Below, piece after piece: positions 1 through 6,050 of a stretch of 7,433 nucleotides of DNA. The stretch spans positions 1-7,433 of the forward strand of contig JAYZBD010000121.1 of assembly GCA_036339395.1 (NCBI GenBank). Direction: 5' to 3'. Source of the DNA: SP202 sp036339395 (GTDB taxonomy: Bacteria > Planctomycetota > Phycisphaerae > Phycisphaerales > SM1A02). The notes under the pieces are model-generated. The model worked only from the letters and a program-made list of their open reading frames with translations, was not told the DNA's origin and did not search any database. Made by a program: the position numbers and the translations under genes. Position 1 is the stretch's first letter. The number at the start of each line of letters is the position of its first letter.

Positions 1-1447
1 CGGCCCGGCTGGTGAACATCCGGTAGGGCTCGCGAGGAATCTTCGTCACCAGATCGTCGAGCATGACACCGATGTACGCCTGGTCACGACCGAGCCGTAC
101 CAGGTCCTCTCCCAGGGCAAGCCGTGCTGCATTGAGCCCGGCAATGACACCCTGCCCCGCTGCTTCCTCGTATCCACTCGTACCGTTGATCTGCCCCGCC
201 AGAAAGAAACCGGGAATCGACTTCGTCATGCAGGTTGCATCGATCTGGTGTGGCCGGACCATGTCGTACTCGACCGCATATCCCCAACGCAGAACCTCTG
301 CATGCCTGCAACCTGGCATGGCTCGTACGATTTCAGCCTGGACATCCTCGGGGAGAGAGGTCGAGATGCCGTTGCAGTAGATCTCCTCCGAGTGGTGTGT
401 TTCAGGTTCAAGGAAAACGTGGTGTGAATCACGATCGGCGAAACGTACGACCTTGTCCTCGATCGAGGGGCAGTACCGGGGGCCGCTTTCAGCGTCGATC
501 TGTCCGCTGAACATGGGAGCCCTGTCAAGGTTGTTTCTGATGAGATCGTGGATCGAGGCAGTCGTGCGTGTCATCCTGCACTCGACCTGTTCCAGTCTCG
601 GAAAGCGGCCACCGGGCAGGTGCCCGGGTGACAGGTCACTGAATGCAACGGGCAGCACATCTCCCCGCTGACTCTCAAGGCCATTCCAGTCGATACTGCT
701 TCTGCGAAGGCGAGGTGGAGTACCTGTCTTCAAGCGGCCAAGTTCAAAACCCAGTTCCTTCAAGGTGCCGCTGATGCCGTCTGCTGAACCCTCATCAACC
801 CGACCTCCTGGAGTCCGGGCTTCGCCTGTATGCATCAAGGCACGCATGAACGTCCCCGTCGTAAGTACGACGGACGATGCATTGAGCCGCAGTGGTACCT
901 CCTGCCGTTCACCCTCAGGAGGAGTCGAGGCATAGACCGATCGTGGTCGTGCAGCAGGATCGTCCTGACCATGATCTTCACGTGGACTGACGACGCCACT
1001 CCCGGCAGGCAGTTGCACACCACGCACACGGCCCTGGTGAACAAGGATCTCATCGACCTTCCCGGCGATAACATCGATCCTGTCCGAGGAAGCGATCAAA
1101 CGTTGAATTTCGACTCGATAGGCTTCCTTGTCCGCCTGGGCCCTGGGTCCACGGACCGCGGGCCCCTTCGAAGTATTGAGCATCTTGAACATGATGCCGG
1201 TCGCATCGATGGCTCTCCCCATGAGCCCGCCCAGGGCATCGATTTCACGAGCAATCTGTCCCTTGGCCAGCCCACCGATGGCTGGATTGCAGCTCATGGT
1301 CCCGATCCTCGATGGATCCATGGTCACGAGTGCGACGCGACCACCTGCTCGACGTCCATCAATGATCGAAGCGGCAGCCCATGCGGCCTCGGTGCCTGCA
1401 TGACCACCGCCGATGACTATCACGTCGTAGTTGAACTCGATGCCCAT
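1..1447 (-). CDS. mnmG: MnmG, tRNA uridine-5-carboxymethylaminomethyl modification enzyme (partial, C-terminus off the left edge)
   Basis: MnmG (GidA) is a cytoplasmic FAD enzyme that works with the GTPase MnmE to install the (carboxymethyl)aminomethyl group on C5 of the wobble uridine of several tRNAs. The reading frame stays open to the left edge, giving 482 codons of the usual 610-630; the C-terminal MnmE/tRNA-binding part is outside. Visible motifs: FAD dinucleotide-binding GGGHAGTEAA at residues 13-22; SCNPAIGGLAKG with C53; KGPAVRGPRAQAD; LKTGTPPRL; RYCPSIEDKV with C326; FFLAGQINGTSGYEEAA; and LDDLVTK...EPYRMFTSRA at the edge. C53 and C326 correspond to the two conserved cysteines of the family. 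The ATG at 1447 is the only sensible start: the frame just upstream has no ATG, GTG or TTG, and FNYDVIVIGGG follows at once. It starts 19 bp after the korB stop, so co-transcription is likely. An extra segment of about 38 residues (146-183) lies before VVLTTGTF. Identity is very secure. Confidence 0.96.
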   Translation of the reverse strand, partial: MGIEFNYDVIVIGGGHAGTEAAWAAASIIDGRRAGGRVALVTMDPSRIGTMSCNPAIGGLAKGQIAREIDALGGLMGRAIDATGIMFKMLNTSKGPAVRGPRAQADKEAYRVEIQRLIASSDRIDVIAGKVDEILVHQGRVRGVQLPAGSGVVSPREDHGQDDPAARPRSVYASTPPEGERQEVPLRLNASSVVLTTGTFMRALMHTGEARTPGGRVDEGSADGISGTLKELGFELGRLKTGTPPRLRRSSIDWNGLESQRGDVLPVAFSDLSPGHLPGGRFPRLEQVECRMTRTTASIHDLIRNNLDRAPMFSGQIDAESGPRYCPSIEDKVVRFADRDSHHVFLEPETHHSEEIYCNGISTSLPEDVQAEIVRAMPGCRHAEVLRWGYAVEYDMVRPHQIDATCMTKSIPGFFLAGQINGTSGYEEAAGQGVIAGLNAARLALGEDLVRLGRDQAYIGVMLDDLVTKIPREPYRMFTSRA

Positions 1448-1466
1448 GGGAGCATGCCCGGGAACG

Positions 1467-2513
1467 TCAACTGACTTCCCAGGTCTCCTTGCCTCGAACA
1501 AGTGCAGCCACGTCCTGGCCCTTGCGTTGTTCACGCACACGCGAGACCTGCTCCTGGAGGGCCGCGTCGTATGCAGGAACATCCGGGTTGCAGTAAAGCA
1601 CGCCCAGTGGTTCAGGGAACTCGGGGTGACGCATGCGTGTCAGCATCCAGGCCTGCAGGTGATTCCGTTCATCATGCACCATGCAGTCGTCTTCCGTGTA
1701 TTCATCCCCGAGTGTGATGATCTCGAGTCCTCCCTCGTGGAAGCGGATTCCCCTGTCTCGATCTGCACCGAAGACCAGTGCCTCTCCGTGGACACACTCA
1801 ACGGTACTGTCCGGTCGCGTATCCTTCTGGGATGCATAGAACCATGTCTGGTGATTGAAGATGTTGCAGTCCTGGTAGACCTCTATGAAGGACGTACCGC
1901 GGTGCCCGGCAGCACGCTGCATCAGTACGGTCAGGTGCTTCGCATCGATGTCGATGCCACGGGCAATGAAGGTCGATTCGGCTCCGAGCGCCATTGACAA
2001 CGGGTTCAGGGGCGAATCGATCGAACCATCGGGAGTCGACTTGGTCACCTTCCCCCGCTCGCTGGTCGGGGAATACTGGCCCTTCGTCAGTCCGTAGATT
2101 CGGTTGTTGAGCAGGATGATGTTGACATCCACGTTCCGCCTCATGATGTGAAGCGTGTGATTTCCCCCGATGGAAAGCAGGTCACCGTCCCCGGAGACCA
2201 ACCAGACATCCAACTCGGGATTGGCGATCTTGATTCCAGTCGCAAATGCAGGCGCCCGTCCGTGAATCGAGTGCATCCCGTATGTATCCATGTAGTACGG
2301 GAACCTGGCGGCGCAGCCGATTCCCGACACGAAGACGAAATCCTCCTTCTTCCGGCCCAGTCCCGGAAGCGTCTTCCGGACTGCAGCCAGTACGGCGTAG
2401 TCACCGCACCCCGGGCACCAGCGAACATCCTGGTCCGTCGTGAGGTCCTTTGCCGTCAAGGTCGGCAGTTGGACATCGGAGTCCTTGGCGGGATTTCCAT
2501 TCTCAGTATTCAT
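1467..2513 (-). CDS. korB: 2-oxoacid:ferredoxin oxidoreductase, beta subunit (KorB type)
   Basis: This is the thiamine-diphosphate and iron-sulfur subunit of a two-subunit 2-oxoacid:ferredoxin oxidoreductase, which decarboxylates a 2-oxoacid with CoA to give acyl-CoA, CO2 and reduced ferredoxin. It has 348 residues, normal for the family. RWCPGCGDY (C33, C36), GIGCAARFP (C67) and QDCNIFNHQT (C216) supply the four cysteines expected for the single [4Fe-4S] cluster of two-subunit enzymes. GDGD at 108-111 and LLNNRIYGLTKGQYSPTS at about 134-151 form the ThDP/Mg site. HSIHGRAPAFATGIK is also typical of this group. The ATG overlaps the korA stop as ATGA, so translation is coupled. There is no ferredoxin-like delta domain, so electrons must go to a separate ferredoxin. 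Pyruvate versus 2-oxoglutarate preference cannot be read from sequence alone; I favour 2-oxoglutarate from the overall similarity to actinobacterial KorAB. Confidence 0.95.
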   Translation of the reverse strand: MNTENGNPAKDSDVQLPTLTAKDLTTDQDVRWCPGCGDYAVLAAVRKTLPGLGRKKEDFVFVSGIGCAARFPYYMDTYGMHSIHGRAPAFATGIKIANPELDVWLVSGDGDLLSIGGNHTLHIMRRNVDVNIILLNNRIYGLTKGQYSPTSERGKVTKSTPDGSIDSPLNPLSMALGAESTFIARGIDIDAKHLTVLMQRAAGHRGTSFIEVYQDCNIFNHQTWFYASQKDTRPDSTVECVHGEALVFGADRDRGIRFHEGGLEIITLGDEYTEDDCMVHDERNHLQAWMLTRMRHPEFPEPLGVLYCNPDVPAYDAALQEQVSRVREQRKGQDVAALVRGKETWEVS

Positions 2514-4408
2514 GCTGTTGCCCCATCAATGCACTCGCGAATCCTGTCTCGAAGTTCATTGACCTGGAACGAACGCCCCTTCAGTTCATTGATGCCGATG
2601 ATGGGCTTGAGAAAGCTACCCTGGAGGAGGAACCGCAATTGCCCGGTGTTGTTCTCGGGAACAATGATCGTCGAGTAGCGTGCAAGGATCTCCTCGAGGT
2701 TGGCGGGGAATGGATTCAAATGACGAAGGTGTGCCATCGCCACGGACCGGCCTTCTTCGCGAAGTCCGTTCACTGCACCGATGATCGAACCACGCGTGCT
2801 GCCCCACCCGAGAACAAGCACGTCGGATTCACCTGGATCATCAACCTCAAGGGGCGCGATGATGTCCTGGGCACGACGCACCTTTTCAGCGCGGGTCTCC
2901 ACCATGTGCTGATGGTTGTCACCGTCGTAAGACACGTTCCCGGTGACATCCTGCTTCTCAAGACCTCCGACACGGTGTTCAAGGCCGGGTGTTCCCGGGA
3001 TGGCCCAGGGTCGAGAGAGTGTTTCAGGATCCCGTCGGTAGGGATTGAACCGATCATCCCCGTCCGCGGGCTTCGTGGGGTGGGACACTTGAATGGGCTC
3101 TATGGAGTCCAGGTCGGGCAACCGCCAGGGCTCTGCACCGTTTGCAATGGAACCGTCCGAGAGGAACAGCACCGGGCACATGCAACGGAATGCGAGACGG
3201 ACCGCCTCGATGACCATCTCGAAGCAGTCTGACGGACTGCTGGGGGCCACGATGACACATGGCGTCTCTCCACTGCGACCATACATGGCCTGGAGAAGGT
3301 CGCCCTGCTCCGTCTTGGTCGGCATCCCCGTCGCGGGCCCAGCTCGTTGAACGTCGACCACGACAATCGGAAGTTCAAGCATGGTTGCCAGTCCAAGTGC
3401 CTCGCCCTTCAACGCAAGTCCCGGCCCGGAAGTACCGGTCACGCCGAGGTTCCCTGCGAAACTCGCACCTATGGCGGCGCAGACTGCTGCGATTTCATCC
3501 TCGGCCTGGAACGTCCTGATGCCCAGGTGCTTCAAGGCACTCAGGCCGTGCAGAAGTTCCGAAGCAGGGGTGATCGGGTAGCCGGAATACAGGATGTCGG
3601 TGCCGGATTTCTCGGCTGCGGCTGCAAACCCGAGCGTGGTCGCCTCCGTCCCGCTTATCTTCCTGTACGTACCTTCCTCGAGTGGGGCGGGGTTGACCCG
3701 ATACTGGACGGGAAAGAGTTCCGCTGTTTCACCGAAGTAGTAGCCTGCCTTCAGTGCGGCGACATTGATGGCTGCGACTTCAGGCTTGTTCTTCCTGCTG
3801 CCGAAATAGGTCTCGAGATACTCGATCGTCGTATCAAGCGGGCGGTCGAACAGCCAGTACACGATGCCGAGTGCGTACATGTTCCGGCATCGATCGACGT
3901 CCTTTGCTCCCATTTCCGAATCTGCAAGCGATTCACGAGTAAGGCGACTGATCGGAATCGGTCGGAATTGGAACCTGGTCGACAACGTTTCGTCATCAAG
4001 CGGGTTTTCATCCGGAGCGTACCCGGCCTTCTTGAGGTTGACCTTCGTGAACTCGTCCTCGTTGACAATGACGACGCCACCCGGCTCCACGTCCGAGATG
4101 TTCATCTTGAATGCAGCCGGGTTCATGGCAACGAGTGCATTGACGGCATCACCAGGAGTATGAATATGGTGGTTGGCGAACTGGACCTGGAATCCGGACA
4201 CACCGAACGTCGTGCCCCTGGGTGCCCGGATTTCCGCAGGAAAATCCGGGAAGGTGGCGAAGTCGTTTCCGAACAACGCAGACGTTGTCGTGAACTGACC
4301 ACCGGTCAACTGCATCCCATCACCCGAATCACCACAGAAACGGATGGCGACGGCATCCAGGTCCATCGCATCCGAGCTCGTTCCAGGTGTGGGATTCTTG
4401 GCGTTCAC
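2510..4408 (-). CDS. korA: 2-oxoacid:ferredoxin oxidoreductase, alpha subunit (gamma-alpha fusion, KorA type)
   Basis: This large subunit pairs with KorB in CoA-dependent oxidation of a 2-oxoacid. It has 632 residues, the size of the fused gamma-alpha form. The gamma domain spans about residues 18-230 (IRFCGDSGDGMQLTGG near the start, then FPAEIRAPRGTTFGVSGFQVQF). The alpha pyrimidine-binding domain follows from about 250, with YPITPAS at 277-283, QAEDEIAA at 301-308, GTSGPG and QRAGPATGMPTKTEQGD at about 354-370. The C-terminal part includes VLVLGWGSTRGSI, HLRHLNPFP and VPENNTGQLR. YPITPAS is the conserved substrate/CoA-side loop of the family. The first possible start is a GTG at 4408, directly after an in-frame TGA; an ATG at 4366 (residue 15) is an alternative, and neither has a strong Shine-Dalgarno. 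The gene ends in a 4-bp overlap with korB. The family role is certain; the physiological substrate is inferred. Confidence 0.95.
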   Translation of the reverse strand: MNAKNPTPGTSSDAMDLDAVAIRFCGDSGDGMQLTGGQFTTTSALFGNDFATFPDFPAEIRAPRGTTFGVSGFQVQFANHHIHTPGDAVNALVAMNPAAFKMNISDVEPGGVVIVNEDEFTKVNLKKAGYAPDENPLDDETLSTRFQFRPIPISRLTRESLADSEMGAKDVDRCRNMYALGIVYWLFDRPLDTTIEYLETYFGSRKNKPEVAAINVAALKAGYYFGETAELFPVQYRVNPAPLEEGTYRKISGTEATTLGFAAAAEKSGTDILYSGYPITPASELLHGLSALKHLGIRTFQAEDEIAAVCAAIGASFAGNLGVTGTSGPGLALKGEALGLATMLELPIVVVDVQRAGPATGMPTKTEQGDLLQAMYGRSGETPCVIVAPSSPSDCFEMVIEAVRLAFRCMCPVLFLSDGSIANGAEPWRLPDLDSIEPIQVSHPTKPADGDDRFNPYRRDPETLSRPWAIPGTPGLEHRVGGLEKQDVTGNVSYDGDNHQHMVETRAEKVRRAQDIIAPLEVDDPGESDVLVLGWGSTRGSIIGAVNGLREEGRSVAMAHLRHLNPFPANLEEILARYSTIIVPENNTGQLRFLLQGSFLKPIIGINELKGRSFQVNELRDRIRECIDGATA

Positions 4409-4522
4409 AGGTCACATACCAACATCGCAATGGGGTGGTTCACGGGCCACCCGGGAGAACATGGATATTGTAGGAATTCCAAGTATCCCCTGCCGACCTG
4501 CAAGAGCACTCGCCTGATGGGC
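4409..4522 (-). promoter_or_regulatory. korA leader with a weak -10 candidate and a short inverted repeat
   Basis: This 114-bp spacer separates the stop of the beta-helix gene from korA. On the minus strand it holds TACAAT (plus 4467-4472), a five-of-six match to a -10 box, but no convincing -35 at 16-18 bp. Nearer to korA is the inverted repeat GGGTGG-8 bp-CCACCC (4433-4452). I see no strong terminator (GC stem plus T-run) after the beta-helix gene, so readthrough into korA cannot be excluded. The promoter call is tentative. Confidence 0.3.
4433..4452. repeat. Inverted repeat GGGTGG/CCACCC in the korA leader
   Basis: The arms are perfect 6-bp complements around an 8-base loop (ttcacggg). 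The repeat lies 25 bp upstream of the korA GTG and downstream of the candidate -10. As RNA it would form a GC-rich hairpin in the korA leader. There is no following U-run, so it is not a typical intrinsic terminator. It could also be a protein-binding site or chance in GC-rich DNA. Confidence 0.35.
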
Positions 4523-5680
4523 TTACCTCGGCTTGAGCCTGCCATCGGGGCCACGCCGGCCCCAGATGTTCATGAGGATGGCCATGTCATCAACATCGAC
4601 TTCACCGTCCTTGTTCATGTCACCGGCCAGTGGCTTGGGACAGAATGCCGAAAGCACCTCCTCGCAGGTCGAGTTGGCACCTGCCCAGACTCCACCCGCT
4701 TCGATGCATGGCTCTTCCTCGACCTCGATGCAGGCGCCCCCGAGACAGCAGGCACCATTCGGATGTGCAACCCCGAGCAGGTAGCCTCCGCCTGCGATGT
4801 CGTCATTGTCGGTCTGGAATCGACTTGTTCCATCTTCAACGAGCGTTCCGCTCCTGTACCCGTGGTAAATGGCACCACCCTTGTACGTGGCGGCATTGTT
4901 GAAGAAGAGGCAGTCGGAGATCGTTGGTGTGCTGTCGTAGTTGTAGATCGCTCCACCGTTGTACGTGGCAAGGTTCAGTGTGAAGTTGCAATGACGGATC
5001 GCCGCAGCGCTCTGGTTGGCGTTGTAGATCGCTCCACCCGCGTATCGTGCCCCATTCGACTCGAAGTCGACGAAGTTGAATTCGGGCTTGCTTTCCAGGT
5101 TGAAGACAGCACCGCCCTTCTGGGCGTTGTTGTTCTCGAAACGACATTTCTCAAGGAGTACATCTGCCCCGTTCGCGTTGTACATCCCACCCCCGTTGTA
5201 CGAGGCCATGTTGCCCCTGAAGGTGCAGTTGCGAAAATGGGGAGTACTTCCTATCACCACCGCTCCTCCGCCAATCGTCGCCTCCGGACCGTGGTACGCC
5301 GGATCTCCTGTGCCTCCGGTGATCGTGAATCCCTCGATGAGGGTGTCCCGGCCTTCGCCATTGACGCAGTGGATGACACTGTTCTCCAAACGAGCACCGT
5401 CGAGTATCGTCGATGCAGCATCCGAGCTCGACCTGAGCGTGATCGACTTGCCCTTCAGGTCCAGCACTTCGTTGTAGCGACCCTGGGCGACGAGAACGAC
5501 ATCCCCCCCGGATGCGGCATCAATGGCATCCTGGATGGAATCGTGATCACCGGGCACATTGATCGTGGCGGCGAAGGCACCTGGAGATACCAACGCAACA
5601 GATACGACCGGGGCAACCCACCACGGTGCCCGAGTCGTTCCTGCTGCCTTCATTATTCCTGTCTTCCTCACGTTGGTCAT
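4523..5680 (-). CDS. Secreted parallel beta-helix protein with PMP-like GGAI/FxxN coils, a six-cysteine segment and a dockerin-like C-terminus
   Basis: This is an exported protein of 385 residues and unknown specific function. A signal peptide (basic start, then WWVAPVVSVALVSPGAFA, likely cleavage after AFA at 35-37) is followed by ATINVPGDHDSIQDAIDAA, a common entry into bacterial right-handed beta-helices. Coils of 26-27 residues carry GG motifs near 163, 189, 215, 242 and 268, each with an FxxN near 154, 181, 206, 233 and 259. This pairing is known from Chlamydia-type PMP repeats and other beta-helix surface proteins. A six-cysteine segment follows (C311, C312, C317, C325, C339, C347), then a single dockerin/EF-hand-like loop with acidic or Asn side chains at 354, 356, 358, 360, 362 and 365. 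I chose ATG 5680 because GAGG lies 8 bp upstream; ATG 5653 would give a shorter signal peptide and is almost as good. A TTG at 5749 is unlikely because it coincides with a perfect -35 box. No catalytic residues are evident, so enzyme activity should not be assumed. Confidence 0.88.
   Translation of the reverse strand: MTNVRKTGIMKAAGTTRAPWWVAPVVSVALVSPGAFAATINVPGDHDSIQDAIDAASGGDVVLVAQGRYNEVLDLKGKSITLRSSSDAASTILDGARLENSVIHCVNGEGRDTLIEGFTITGGTGDPAYHGPEATIGGGAVVIGSTPHFRNCTFRGNMASYNGGGMYNANGADVLLEKCRFENNNAQKGGAVFNLESKPEFNFVDFESNGARYAGGAIYNANQSAAAIRHCNFTLNLATYNGGAIYNYDSTPTISDCLFFNNAATYKGGAIYHGYRSGTLVEDGTSRFQTDNDDIAGGGYLLGVAHPNGACCLGGACIEVEEEPCIEAGGVWAGANSTCEEVLSAFCPKPLAGDMNKDGEVDVDDMAILMNIWGRRGPDGRLKPR
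4556..4627 (-). other. Dockerin-like EF-hand motif in the beta-helix protein
   Basis: The segment encodes AGDMNKDGEVDVDDMAILMNIWG, with acidic or Asn residues spaced as in a calcium-binding EF-hand loop and a following hydrophobic helix. Only one copy is present, whereas true cellulosomal dockerins have two. Single copies at the C-terminus are frequent in secreted planctomycete proteins; their function there is not settled. Confidence 0.7.
4640..4756 (-). other. Six-cysteine 'GACC' segment in the beta-helix protein
   Basis: The 39-residue segment runs from GACCLGG to SAFC and has cysteines in a CC-x4-C-x7-C-x13-C-x7-C arrangement. Six cysteines suggest three disulfides in an exported protein. 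From memory this style recurs in Phycisphaerae secreted proteins, usually just before or between repeats; no function is known to me. Confidence 0.6.
4862..5272 (-). repeat. Coding tandem repeats of about 78-81 bp (beta-helix coils)
   Basis: Five coils of 26, 26, 27 and 26 residues spacing are visible, each with FxxN followed by GG(A/G)(I/V/M)(Y/F)N. The DNA also repeats: the 18-mer gttgtagatcgctccacc occurs at 4940-4957 and 5021-5038, exactly 81 bp (27 codons) apart. This points to duplication of a coil unit rather than only protein-level convergence. Confidence 0.75.
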
Positions 5681-5720
5681 CCCACCTGCCTCACCAACGT
5701 TCCCAGATCCGGAACGGCGG

Positions 5721-5749
5721 ATTTCAGCATATAAGTCTACTACTGTCAA
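5721..5749 (-). promoter_or_regulatory. Candidate promoter of the beta-helix gene
   Basis: On the minus strand a perfect TTGACA (plus 5744-5749) is followed after 17 bp by TGAAAT (plus 5721-5726), which matches only four of six bases of a -10 and misses the important second A. A TATAT lies only 10 bp after TTGACA. Start of transcription near 5714 would leave a leader of about 35 bases before ATG 5680. The -35 is good and the -10 is weak. Confidence 0.35.
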
Positions 5750-5912
5750 GCAGTTGCATCATCATTCCATTGTTCGCCCACCGGCAAGGGCTGTACACGG
5801 CACTGATGTCTCCTTTGGATACGTTCTATCGGGTTGATCGGTTCGATTTCATAGGTTGATGACCCTGTATTTCAGTTCAGAACGACTTATGGAGCCAGGA
5901 AGGCCATTCATG

Positions 5913-5926
5913 ACCCGCGTACGGGT
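5913..5926. repeat. Small inverted repeat ACCCG-cgta-CGGGT
   Basis: Perfect 5-bp arms flank a 4-bp spacer, about 65 bp upstream of the candidate -10 of the FHA-ATPase gene. The size and position would suit a regulator-binding site, but a repeat this short can occur by chance. Confidence 0.25.
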
Positions 5927-5988
5927 ATGTCCGAAATTCCACTCTCCTCCCCCTGCCGGGTTCAACACACCGTATCCCGCAGCAGGAT

Positions 5989-5997
5989 TGCTAGAAT
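5989..5997 (+). promoter_or_regulatory. Candidate extended -10 promoter of the FHA-ATPase gene
   Basis: TGCTAGAAT is one mismatch from the extended -10 consensus TGnTATAAT. No good -35 lies 16-18 bp upstream, which extended -10 promoters can tolerate. It would give a leader of about 47 bases before ATG 6051 and, if real, rules out the upstream in-frame starts. Confidence 0.35.
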
Positions 5998-6034
5998 CAG
6001 CATTCTTTGATCTCTTGGACATCATTGTGGTGGT

Positions 6035-6041
6035 GAGGAGG
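6035..6041 (+). promoter_or_regulatory. Ribosome binding site GAGGAGG that decides the ATG 6051 start
   Basis: GAGGAGG is a strong Shine-Dalgarno match ending 9 bases before ATG 6051. It supports that ATG over three tandem in-frame GTG codons at 6027-6035 and over the ATGs at 5859, 5889 and 5910. Confidence 0.7.
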
Positions 6042-6050
6042 ACTGCTGGA

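Larger units (their letters stand above)
5681..6050. other. Divergent intergenic region (370 bp) between the beta-helix gene and the FHA-ATPase gene
   Basis: No convincing separate gene is present. The stretch holds a minus-strand -35-like TTGACA (5744-5749), a plus-strand extended -10-like TGCTAGAAT (5989-5997), an inverted repeat ACCCG-cgta-CGGGT (5913-5926) and the ribosome binding site of the ATPase gene. The FHA-ATPase frame remains open back to a TGA at 5835-5837, with possible upstream starts at 5859, 5889 and 5910, but the encoded sequence there looks low in conservation (proline-rich, no recognisable domain). Confidence 0.6.

Noticed and set aside
830..1474. A 214-codon plus-strand frame over mnmG
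   Set aside because: It is antisense to unambiguous MnmG motifs (GGGHAG, SCNPAIGG) and has no recognisable domain or ribosome binding site.
1431..1997. A 188-codon plus-strand frame over korB
   Set aside because: It is antisense to a well-supported KorB coding region and has no family resemblance.
4523..4540. GGCTCAAGCC palindrome at the end of the beta-helix gene as a terminator
   Set aside because: The stem is only 4 bp, overlaps the final codons and is not followed by a T-run.
3347..5734. A 795-codon open frame on the plus strand, antisense to korA and the beta-helix gene
   Set aside because: It mirrors the codon bias of the minus-strand genes, spans the real intergenic gap, shows no recognisable domain and is rich in Arg/Cys/His as antisense shadows are. 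korA and the beta-helix gene on the opposite strand have clear family motifs.
5681..5749. N-terminal extension of the beta-helix protein to a TTG at 5749
   Set aside because: The TTG is part of a perfect TTGACA -35 box, and the extension would push the hydrophobic signal segment far from the N-terminus.
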